A stretch of DNA of 12,915 bases from Oligoflexia bacterium (GTDB taxonomy: Bacteria > Bdellovibrionota > UBA1018). Both the position numbers and the translations under genes were made by a program. How positions within the stretch are numbered: the stretch's first letter is position 1; each line of letters begins with the position of its first letter. Below, piece by piece: positions 1-6,792 of the stretch. The notes under the pieces are model-generated. The model did no database searches. It worked only from the letters and a program-made list of their open reading frames with translations, and had not been told where the DNA came from. Where the stretch lies: NCBI GenBank assembly GCA_903928955.1, contig CAIYTD010000362.1, positions 1-12,915 of the forward strand, in the 5' to 3' direction.

Positions 1-1
1 A

Positions 2-1915
2 GCAATTGGTATCGTTGTAGACGATGCGATTATGATGCTTGAGAATATCGTTCGCCATCACGAAATGGGGAAAACTCGCAGAAAAGCTGCTTTAGATGGA
101 TCGAACGAGATTACTTTTGCTGCGATTGCCACCACGATGGCTATAGCAGCAATTTTTATTCCTGTAGTATTTATGAAAGGCGTTGTAGGTAGATTTTTTT
201 ACCAGTATGGAATTACAGTAACTGTAGCTGTTTTTTTATCTCTCTTAGAAGCATTAACACTTACTCCTATGCGATGTGCTCGATTTATGCATTCCGGAAA
301 AGATCTCAATCTAGGTTGGATCTCAAATAAAATGAATGCATTTATGGATCGTTTGACTGATAAATATCGAGTTGTACTGAAATGGTCATTAAAGAATAGG
401 TTAGCGGTTGTTGCCATTTCAATAGTTATTTTTCTAGGGTCTCTGGTTTTTCTAGCAGCACTGAGAAAGGAACTCATTCCACCTCAGGATCAGTCGTTTT
501 TTCTCCTATCTCTTAAATCCCCAGTCGGAAGTTCGATTGAATCTACCGATATTATTTATCATCAAGCTGAAGAGTATTTAAAAAAGAAGCCGGAAATTAA
601 AAGTCTCTATACAACTATTGGAAATTACGAAAATAACAATGTGGTGAATGCAGGTACGATTTTTGTTATTTTGAAGGAACCCAAACTGAGGGTATTGAAT
701 CAACGCGAATTAATGTCTCAGAGTAAAGCGGAGCTTCAGAAATTATTTCCGACTCTTCAAATCTCTGCGCAGGATTTATCGCTGACGGGATTCAGTGCTT
801 CTCGAGGGTTTCCTATAGAATTTACCATTGAAGGTCCAGACTGGAAAAAATTAATGGAATACTCAAAAGAGATCAATAAAAAGCTTCAGGCAACGGGACT
901 TTTAGAAGATATTAATACAGATTTTCAGATGGATATGCCTGAAATTCACGTGATTCCGGATAGAATCAGGGCTTCCGAACGGGGTGTTTCAGTTACAGCG
1001 ATGGGGCAGGAAGTGAGTAATCTGATTGGGGGTCAGATTTTCAATGCAAATACGCAGTATCCTAAAGATGATCATCGCTATTCGATTCGTGTGCGCTCAG
1101 AATCGGATCAAATCAATAAGATAGATGACATTAGAGACCTACTGGTGAGCAATGATCGAGGAACAAGTGGCAATCTCATCTCTTTGTCTGAAGTGGCGAA
1201 AATAGAAGTAACCACTGGAGCACAGTTGATCTCCAGGGTGAATCGAGCTCGTGCTATTCCTGTGTATGCTAATGTTTCTCATAATCGCTCTCAGCAAGAT
1301 GCACTAGACGCAGTTATTCGCGTAGGAAACGAAGTGTTACCTCCCCATTCTGGATATTTCTTGAAGGCAACTGGAAGTGCTCAGGCTTTTCATGAAGCCT
1401 TTAACGGGCTTATTTTCGCTCTTATTTTAGGTATTGCGGTTGCCTATATGGTCTTAGCTTCCCAATTTAACAGTTTTATTCATCCCATTACTGTATTAGT
1501 GGCTTTACCCTTTAGTTTATCAGGAGCATTCAGTGCTCTCTATTTTACTCATCAATCACTTAGTTTATTCAGTATGATTGGACTCATTTTATTAATGGGT
1601 ATTGTGAAAAAGAATTCCATTCTTCTGGTGGACTTCACGAATCAGAGAAGGGCAGAAGGTTTAAATCCTATTCAAGCATTGCTGGAAGCTTGCCCTGTTC
1701 GATTAAGGCCAATTCTCATGACTTCGGTCGCAACTATTGCAGGTGCAATTCCAGAAGCTCTTAATTTTGGCGCTGGGGCAGAAACTCGAGTACCTATGGC
1801 TATTTCCATTATTGGGGGAGTATTAGTGTCCACAGTTTTAACTTTGATTGTTGTCCCCTGTGTATACAGCTTGTTTTCAAATTTCGAGAGGCCAGAGAAA
1901 GTCGAAGAAGCGTGA
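2..1915 (+). CDS. RND multidrug efflux permease, HAE1/MdtB-MdtC type (5' truncated by window edge)
   Basis: Inner-membrane proton-driven pump subunit of a tripartite efflux system; about 637 C-terminal residues are visible. The frame is open from base 2, and the first visible codons read AIGIVVDDAIMMLENIVRH, the TM4 signature with the two proton-relay aspartates (codons at 20-25). The ATG codons at 32 and 35 lie inside TM4 and are not a real start, so roughly 400 N-terminal residues lie off the left edge. A second relay element, MGIVKKNSILLVDF, supplies the TM10 lysine (around 1600-1620). The periplasmic half carries GFSASRGFPIEF (788-820), shared with the downstream paralogue. The protein ends in the usual hydrophobic TM12 and a short charged tail. 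It stops 3 bases before the next RND gene, so the two are co-transcribed and probably translationally coupled. The substrate cannot be read from sequence. Family assignment is firm; which MdtB/MdtC-like partner it is remains uncertain. Confidence 0.95.
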   Translation, partial: AIGIVVDDAIMMLENIVRHHEMGKTRRKAALDGSNEITFAAIATTMAIAAIFIPVVFMKGVVGRFFYQYGITVTVAVFLSLLEALTLTPMRCARFMHSGKDLNLGWISNKMNAFMDRLTDKYRVVLKWSLKNRLAVVAISIVIFLGSLVFLAALRKELIPPQDQSFFLLSLKSPVGSSIESTDIIYHQAEEYLKKKPEIKSLYTTIGNYENNNVVNAGTIFVILKEPKLRVLNQRELMSQSKAELQKLFPTLQISAQDLSLTGFSASRGFPIEFTIEGPDWKKLMEYSKEINKKLQATGLLEDINTDFQMDMPEIHVIPDRIRASERGVSVTAMGQEVSNLIGGQIFNANTQYPKDDHRYSIRVRSESDQINKIDDIRDLLVSNDRGTSGNLISLSEVAKIEVTTGAQLISRVNRARAIPVYANVSHNRSQQDALDAVIRVGNEVLPPHSGYFLKATGSAQAFHEAFNGLIFALILGIAVAYMVLASQFNSFIHPITVLVALPFSLSGAFSALYFTHQSLSLFSMIGLILLMGIVKKNSILLVDFTNQRRAEGLNPIQALLEACPVRLRPILMTSVATIAGAIPEALNFGAGAETRVPMAISIIGGVLVSTVLTLIVVPCVYSLFSNFERPEKVEEA

Positions 1916-1918
1916 ATT

Positions 1919-4900
1919 ATGAGGAGTTTATCCGAAATTTCCATTAGACGCCCGGTGATGACCTGGATGCTCATGTTTGCTTTGATCATCTTCGGTAGCA
2001 TTTCTTTTCATCGGCTCGGTATCAGTCAGCTTCCTGACGTCGATTTCCCTGTGGTGAGTGTGTCTTTTAGATTGCCTGGTAGCGCTCCTGAAGTCATGGA
2101 AAGTCAGGTGCTGGATCCAGTAGAAGATTCCATTATGCAAATCAGTGGAATACGCAGTGTGACTTCCACTGCCCAGCAGGCCTCAGGGTCTATATCGGTA
2201 GAATTTGAAATGGATCGAAATGTAGATGATGCACTTCAAGAAATAAAAAATCATATTGCACAAGTTAAAAATCTTCTGCCAAAAAATTTATTGCCCGCAA
2301 TACTTCGTAAAACTAATCCAGAAGATCAGCCCATTATGTGGATCGGATTAACCGCTGAGGAGCAAAATATTCCTTTAATAGATTTAATGATCTATTCTAA
2401 AAATTATCTGCAGAATCAATTTGGGATTGTTCCTGGTGTAGGTAATATTGTTCTCGGAGGATATGTTGATCCGGCATTGCTGGTTTCTGTTGATTCACGA
2501 AAGATGGATCAATTGGATATTACTTCTGATGATATTTTACAGGCTATTCAGCAAGAACAAGTAGAAATTCCAGCAGGGCAGATTAATAGTAGTAGCGAAT
2601 ACAATGTTAGAATTCTAGGTGAAACGAAGAGCCCAGAAGAGTTTGGGCAAATTCGAATTAATAATCGTATTTCGAAAGGGCCTAATTATCGGCCTACACT
2701 TCTCAACCAAGTTGCGCAAATCGAGGAAGGTACCGCTGACGTCAGAAAAATCTCCCGAATGAATGGAAAGCCAGCAGTAGGCTTAGGAATCATTAAACAG
2801 CATGGCTCGAATGCCGTTGAGGTAGCCGAAGCTGTTCGTAAAAAGTTGAATGAAATTTTACCCCTGATTCCCAAAAAATTTAAATTGGAAGTGCGTACTG
2901 ATAATACCCGGTTCATCAAACAATCCGTTCATCAACTTATTTTCACCCTTTGTCTCTCTGCACTGCTGACTTCTTTGGTGTGTTATTTTTTTCTGGGATC
3001 ATGGACTTCTACTCTGAATGTTTTAATGGCGATACCGACTTCCATTATTGGTACATTTATCGCATTTTACGCCTTTCACTTCACCTTGAATACTTTTACT
3101 CTTTTGGGTCTGAGTTTGGCTATTGGAATCGTTGTAGATGACGCCATTATGATGTTGGAAAACATTGTGAGGCACAGAGAGCAGGGAGAGAAAAAATTTG
3201 AGGCTGCTCTAAAAGGTTCGCAAGAGATTACCTTTGCCGCTATTGCTGCCACAGTAGCAGTTGTCGCTATTTTTCTTCCTGTCGTTTTTATGAAAGGTAT
3301 TATCGGAAAATATTTTCTTCAGTATGGGATAACGGTAGCTGTCGCAGTACTGCTATCCCTTTTGGAGGCTCTGACTTTGACGCCTATGCGTTGCTCAAGG
3401 TATTTGGCAGTGACGCATTCTTCCAGAGGATTCGCTCATTCGATAGATCAAGTTTTTAAAAAAATGGCAGGTATCTATGAATGCTGGTTAAGAGTTTTAC
3501 TGGAACACCGTTGGAAGACTATTCTCGTGACTCTTCTCTTTTTTTTAGGCAGTTGTGTTGTAGGAAAGCATCTCCCTTCTGAAATGATGCCCGCTCAAGA
3601 CCAGGCGATGTTTATGCTCCGATTTAAATTACCGGTTGGAACCGCTTTAGGCGTTACCAGCGAAAAGATTAAACAGGTGGAGGAGTATTTATTAAAGCTG
3701 CCTGAAGTGACTGGGCTTTTTAGTGTGGTAGGAGGTTTTGGCGGTGATGCTGTGAATCAAGGCATGGCTTATGCCACTTTAGTGGATCGAAGTCAGAGAA
3801 AACTTTCGCAGGCTGATCTGGTGAAACAGGTGAGACGGGAACTGAAGCTCAAGGTTCCTGGGATGGAATGTATTGTTCAAGATCTCTCTTTAAGGGGGTT
3901 TTCTGCAAGTCGAGGATTTCCAGTTGAATTTATCATTCAAGGTCCAGGCTGGGATCAACTCACTAGTGTTACGAATAAAATCATGACTGAAATGAAGCAA
4001 TCGGGATACGTTGTGGATGTCAACACGGATGTCCAAAATGGAATGCCAGAAGCACAAATTATTCCGAATAGAAAAAAACTGGCTGAACATGCGGTTTCTC
4101 TAAGTACAGTGACCAACGTCATTAATACTTTAATGGGTGGAATGACTTTAAATGGTAAAACGCAATATCCAAAAGACGACCACAGATATGAAATCGAAGT
4201 GAGGCTGGGTCTGTCTGATAGGAATAAGATCGCCGACTTGAGTCAAGTCATGATTAGAAATAATCGTGGGCAAAGAGTTGCTTTGTCCGAATTGGTGGAC
4301 ATAAAAATTAAGCCGAGTCTGCTGCTGATTTCCCGGTTGAATCGGTTTAGGGCAATCACTGTTTACGGTAATCCAGCGCCAGGACATTCTCAGCAAGAGG
4401 CAATGGAATATACTGAAAAGTTGGCGCAGTCATTATTGCCTCCTGGTTATATTCTGAAAATGATCGGTAGCTCGCAGAGTTATCGAGAGTCGTTTCAAAG
4501 TCTCATTTATGCGCTTATCTTGGGGATTGTAGTTTCTTATATGGTCTTGAGCTCACAGTTCAATAGTTTTATTCATCCGATTGCCGTTCTGATGGCGTTA
4601 CCTTTTAGTTTTTCAGGAGCCTTTATTGGTCTCGCATTGGGACGCCAATCGATCAATATGTATAGCATGATTGGATTTATTCTCTTAATGGGGATCGTTA
4701 AAAAGAATTCCATACTTTTAGTAGATTTTACAAACCAGTGTCGCTCTGAAGGGAGCGATGTTCATTCTGCGATTCTGAAAGCCTGTCCCATTCGGCTCAG
4801 ACCTATTTTGATGACTTCTGTAGCAACAGTTGCTGGGGCGCTTCCAGAAGCGTTGTCATTAGGGCCTGGATCGGAGACGACTATCCCTATGGCGATCGCT

Positions 4901-5002
4901 CTTATTGGGGGTGTCATTGCTTCTACAGTTCTTACTCTTTTTGTAGTTCCATGTGTTTACAGCCTCATGTCCAAGTTAGAACGTGTAGATCCCCTTACCT
5001 GA
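1919..5002 (+). CDS. RND multidrug efflux permease, HAE1/MdtB-MdtC type, second of tandem pair
   Basis: Complete 1027-residue RND pump subunit, the family's usual length. The N-terminus MRSLSEISIRRPVMTWML is the typical cytoplasmic lead plus TM1, followed by a first periplasmic loop with LGISQLPDVDFPVVSV. TM2-TM6 lie around residues 336-490. TM4 has D407 and D408, at the same numbering as the proton-relay pair of E. coli AcrB. The second periplasmic loop includes GFSASRGFPVEF near residue 660. TM10 has GFILLMGIVKKNSILLVDF, with K929 aligning to the AcrB relay lysine, so all core transport residues are intact. ATG 1919 follows the upstream stop by 3 bases with only a weak purine-rich stretch before it, which suggests translational coupling. 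It is paralogous to the upstream gene throughout the visible overlap, the arrangement of MdtB/MdtC heteromeric pumps. Drug specificity cannot be inferred. It ends 9 bases before the convergent doxX-like gene with no clear terminator between. Confidence 0.96.
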   Translation: MRSLSEISIRRPVMTWMLMFALIIFGSISFHRLGISQLPDVDFPVVSVSFRLPGSAPEVMESQVLDPVEDSIMQISGIRSVTSTAQQASGSISVEFEMDRNVDDALQEIKNHIAQVKNLLPKNLLPAILRKTNPEDQPIMWIGLTAEEQNIPLIDLMIYSKNYLQNQFGIVPGVGNIVLGGYVDPALLVSVDSRKMDQLDITSDDILQAIQQEQVEIPAGQINSSSEYNVRILGETKSPEEFGQIRINNRISKGPNYRPTLLNQVAQIEEGTADVRKISRMNGKPAVGLGIIKQHGSNAVEVAEAVRKKLNEILPLIPKKFKLEVRTDNTRFIKQSVHQLIFTLCLSALLTSLVCYFFLGSWTSTLNVLMAIPTSIIGTFIAFYAFHFTLNTFTLLGLSLAIGIVVDDAIMMLENIVRHREQGEKKFEAALKGSQEITFAAIAATVAVVAIFLPVVFMKGIIGKYFLQYGITVAVAVLLSLLEALTLTPMRCSRYLAVTHSSRGFAHSIDQVFKKMAGIYECWLRVLLEHRWKTILVTLLFFLGSCVVGKHLPSEMMPAQDQAMFMLRFKLPVGTALGVTSEKIKQVEEYLLKLPEVTGLFSVVGGFGGDAVNQGMAYATLVDRSQRKLSQADLVKQVRRELKLKVPGMECIVQDLSLRGFSASRGFPVEFIIQGPGWDQLTSVTNKIMTEMKQSGYVVDVNTDVQNGMPEAQIIPNRKKLAEHAVSLSTVTNVINTLMGGMTLNGKTQYPKDDHRYEIEVRLGLSDRNKIADLSQVMIRNNRGQRVALSELVDIKIKPSLLLISRLNRFRAITVYGNPAPGHSQQEAMEYTEKLAQSLLPPGYILKMIGSSQSYRESFQSLIYALILGIVVSYMVLSSQFNSFIHPIAVLMALPFSFSGAFIGLALGRQSINMYSMIGFILLMGIVKKNSILLVDFTNQCRSEGSDVHSAILKACPIRLRPILMTSVATVAGALPEALSLGPGSETTIPMAIALIGGVIASTVLTLFVVPCVYSLMSKLERVDPLT

Positions 5003-5011
5003 AAACGGTCG

Positions 5012-5386
5012 CTATTTTGATTTGAACAGCGGATGATAGGACTTCTTATTTCTCCAGAGAAGAAATATTTCCATAGTAATCAAAAAAATGCCAAGAGGGG
5101 CTCCTTCTGGTTCTAGAAAAATATGAAACCAGAAAATATTAAAGATAATGGGCGCTAATAAAAGTAAGGAAAAGGAAACGTATCTGTTCAAGAGAAGTGA
5201 GATCGAGCAGAGGATCTCAATGCTTTTAATGAGATAGAGAAGCTTTGAAATGAGTAGGATTTCAATAAAACTTGCAGCGGTTCCTGTCATCGGGGGCATG
5301 GGTATGAAATGGAGAAATCCATTGACTCCAAAAATAAGGAATATTAATCCCATTATGATTTGAACAAGTTTCTGTAATTTTTTCAT
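5012..5386 (-). CDS. DoxX-family small integral membrane protein
   Basis: A 124-residue, strongly hydrophobic protein with four predicted membrane spans (about residues 7-28, 40-67, 69-91 and 95-111) and a basic C-terminal tail. The first-helix motif FGVNGFLHFIPMPP, the KSIEILCSISLLLNRY segment and the PIIFNIFWFHIFL helix match the DoxX-like four-helix family. Members are linked to redox or quinone-associated membrane functions, but no activity is established for this type. Start ATG at 5384-5386 is preceded by a good ribosome-binding site (AGTAGGA on the minus strand, 5391-5397). It is the last of three minus-strand genes, 91 bases after the hemerythrin gene, with a long inverted repeat in that gap. 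It converges with the RND operon. Confidence 0.85.
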   Translation of the reverse strand: MKKLQKLVQIIMGLIFLIFGVNGFLHFIPMPPMTGTAASFIEILLISKLLYLIKSIEILCSISLLLNRYVSFSLLLLAPIIFNIFWFHIFLEPEGAPLGIFLITMEIFLLWRNKKSYHPLFKSK

Positions 5387-5390
5387 TTTT

Positions 5391-5397
5391 TCCTACT
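5391..5397 (-). promoter_or_regulatory. Ribosome binding site of the doxX-like gene
   Basis: Minus-strand AGTAGGA sits 4 bases upstream of ATG 5386 and fixes this start. The same AGTAGGAA octamer precedes the neighbouring hemerythrin gene. Confidence 0.6.
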
Positions 5398-5419
5398 TAT
5401 TTTTGTTTAATTGATAGAT

Positions 5420-5449
5420 GCATATTCCAGAAGATGTCTTGGAATATGC
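5420..5449. repeat. Perfect 10-bp inverted repeat between hemerythrin and doxX-like genes
   Basis: Arms GCATATTCCA (5420-5429) and TGGAATATGC (5440-5449) are perfectly complementary across a 10-base loop; two more loop bases on each side (GA/TC) can pair with one bulged T. It lies 28 bases past the hemerythrin stop and 34 bases before the doxX-like ATG. On the minus strand it could fold as an intergenic hairpin that ends or attenuates hemerythrin transcription or protects its mRNA end. No U-tract follows on either strand, so a classical intrinsic terminator is not supported. As DNA it could be an operator for the doxX-like gene. Confidence 0.6.
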
Positions 5450-5477
5450 GAGTTCAAACAAATGAGAAAATATTTTT

Positions 5478-5933
5478 TTATGACTTACCGTAGGCAGGAA
5501 TATCTGCGTTTGGAATATGGTGATACAGCCAATCATGTAAGAAATTCATCAAGCCTTCTCCGTCGGCTGTGCCTGCTTCAACGCTAGGGGTAACTTCCTG
5601 AATCTTTTCAACGAGATCTTGATGAGCTTTCTTATGCACTTCTAAATGAGCATATCCTATTTCTTGCATGTGCGCTTCTTCGGATGCAAAGTGAGTGACT
5701 GCCCAGTTTACAACTCCGTGAAATATTCTTTTGGTGTCTTCAAGATTTTTTTTCTCAAAAGCGTCACACAGAGAGGATAGTGTGAAAAACAATGCTTGGT
5801 GCTCATGATCCATCTCTACTTCGTTGGAAACGAATTCAGGACCCCAAGTAAATTGAGGATAAGCAGCATAAGATACGTGATGAATGAACGCTGTAGACAA
5901 GGTTAAAGCTGTCAGCATTAATTTTAATTTCAT
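5478..5933 (-). CDS. Bacteriohemerythrin with signal peptide (periplasmic)
   Basis: A 151-residue O2-binding di-iron protein of the hemerythrin fold. The seven expected metal ligands are present: H45 (in MDHEHQ), H81 and E85 (in HFASEE), H100 and H104 (in HKKAH), and H139 and D144 (in HHIPNAD). W30 and the preceding FTWGPEF match the usual N-terminal arm. Unlike most bacteriohemerythrins, which are cytoplasmic, residues 1-23 form a classical signal peptide (MKLKLMLTALTLSTAF, then likely cleavage after SYA), so the mature domain should be in the periplasm. ATG 5933 has a good AGTAGGA site 7 bases upstream. Likely roles from family knowledge are oxygen storage or sensing, iron handling or delivering O2 to membrane oxidases; none is proven here. 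Neighbours are a polytopic membrane protein upstream and a DoxX-like protein downstream on the same strand. A palindrome overlaps the upstream spacer and may be its operator. Confidence 0.93.
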   Translation of the reverse strand: MKLKLMLTALTLSTAFIHHVSYAAYPQFTWGPEFVSNEVEMDHEHQALFFTLSSLCDAFEKKNLEDTKRIFHGVVNWAVTHFASEEAHMQEIGYAHLEVHKKAHQDLVEKIQEVTPSVEAGTADGEGLMNFLHDWLYHHIPNADIPAYGKS

Positions 5934-5940
5934 AATAAAT

Positions 5941-5947
5941 TCCTACT
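5941..5947 (-). promoter_or_regulatory. Ribosome binding site of the hemerythrin gene
   Basis: Minus-strand AGTAGGA with 7-base spacing to ATG 5933, a near-ideal Shine-Dalgarno position that supports the chosen start and therefore the signal peptide. Confidence 0.65.
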
Positions 5948-5955
5948 TTTAATGA

Positions 5956-5985
5956 TCGCTTTTCATTAATTTAATGAACGAGCGA
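5956..5985. repeat. Palindrome upstream of the hemerythrin gene, candidate operator
   Basis: The core TTCATTAA-T-TTAATGAA (5962-5978) is a perfect 17-base palindrome. It is extended by TCGCT (5956-5960) and AGCGA (5981-5985), which are also complementary, separated from the core by 1 and 2 unmatched bases. It lies 23 bases upstream of the hemerythrin ATG and 26 bases past the stop of the membrane-protein gene. Position and symmetry suggest a binding site for a dimeric repressor or activator of the hemerythrin gene. The alternative is a transcript hairpin ending the upstream gene, but no U-tract follows on the minus strand. It does not match the FNR consensus TTGAT-N4-ATCAA. Confidence 0.5.
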
Positions 5986-6011
5986 ATATTTTTATTGAAA
6001 CGTATATGCTC

Positions 6012-6737
6012 CTAAGAAAAGGATCTGTCAATTTTTTTCACAGACCTGCTTGGAAGGAGGTGAAGAATGATGAGTGTGAAATAGATATTTGAAAAGAGAG
6101 TAATTGCAGCTTCAAAAACTGCGAGTACAGTGCGAAGGCTGAATGTCATTGGGAAATTGATCCACTTTATGCTTTGTCCTAATAACCAGGAACTGAGCCA
6201 TTCGATCAGCATTAAAAAAGCTAAAGGAATTAACGATGATTTGTATTGGCCAATTATTTTTTCTGCATGCTCTATAGGGGTAGCTTCTTCGTTCCATCCT
6301 TCTAAAATAAAACAAAATGACGCGAGTTCATATTTAAATGAATAATAGAGCCCAGGGATAATGATTAAAAATAAACCAAAAACAAATAATAAAGCACCCC
6401 GGATAGAAAGAATAGTAAGAGGTGCCAAAAGTTCCATGGAATTTTTAAGGATTTGTTTAAAGGAGATCTGTTTTTTTGGATGGAGTTGTTGGTGAATCCA
6501 AAGAATGAACGTCACGAAAATGAAATAGGAGCACGCCATCAATATTAAAGTAGACGTGAGAGTCGTCCAGAGCTTGAAAGGATCAATATTATTAAAATCT
6601 AAATTATCGGATTCATCAAAAAAAGAGAGAAGGAAGAAGCATCCAAAAAAGGCTTTTAAAGCAAATGGGGAGTTTCGGATAAAAGCGAGCGTTTCATGAA
6701 GGAGTGGTACCCAAGGTATTGATTTTTTACTGTTCAC
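6012..6737 (-). CDS. Polytopic inner-membrane protein of unknown function (YciC/DUF975-like topology)
   Basis: A 241-residue hydrophobic protein with about five or six membrane segments (roughly residues 22-40, 57-83, 102-129, 132-146, 168-188 and 195-227) and basic ends. The central stretch, with ISFKQILKNSMELLAPL followed by a long helix, IIPGLYYSFKYELASF and a VLEG-like FILEGWNEEA, resembles the pattern in YciC/DUF975-type bacterial membrane proteins (an IPG turn followed by an ordered amphipathic segment). That is a pattern match by eye and not a firm family call. The start is GTG at 6735-6737; the in-frame codons just upstream reach a TAG stop at 6747-6749, leaving no better choice, and the Shine-Dalgarno signal is weak. 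It is divergent from the peptide ABC operon (55-base shared spacer) and is the first gene of the three-gene minus-strand group. No enzymatic motif is visible. Confidence 0.75.
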   Translation of the reverse strand: MNSKKSIPWVPLLHETLAFIRNSPFALKAFFGCFFLLSFFDESDNLDFNNIDPFKLWTTLTSTLILMACSYFIFVTFILWIHQQLHPKKQISFKQILKNSMELLAPLTILSIRGALLFVFGLFLIIIPGLYYSFKYELASFCFILEGWNEEATPIEHAEKIIGQYKSSLIPLAFLMLIEWLSSWLLGQSIKWINFPMTFSLRTVLAVFEAAITLFSNIYFTLIILHLLPSRSVKKIDRSFS

Positions 6738-6792
6738 TCTTGTAATCTATCATTCAACTGACAGAAGTTCTAGAGAAGGGTAAAAACATATT
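6738..6792. promoter_or_regulatory. Divergent intergenic region, probable back-to-back promoters
   Basis: These 55 bases separate the minus-strand membrane-protein gene from the plus-strand ABC importer operon, so both promoters should lie here or overlap the gene ends. A purine-rich AGAAGG (6774-6779) is the best Shine-Dalgarno for the binding-protein gene, at 13 bases from the TTG start. I could not identify convincing -35/-10 pairs for either direction. Confidence 0.4.

Noticed and set aside
32..34. ATG 32 as start of the first RND gene
   Set aside because: It lies inside the TM4 motif and the frame is open and conserved from base 2, so the gene is truncated by the window edge.
5040..5070. 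TTCTC-CA-GAGAA inverted repeat near the end of the RND operon
   Set aside because: The loop is only 2 bases, it lies inside the doxX-like coding sequence, and no T-tract follows.
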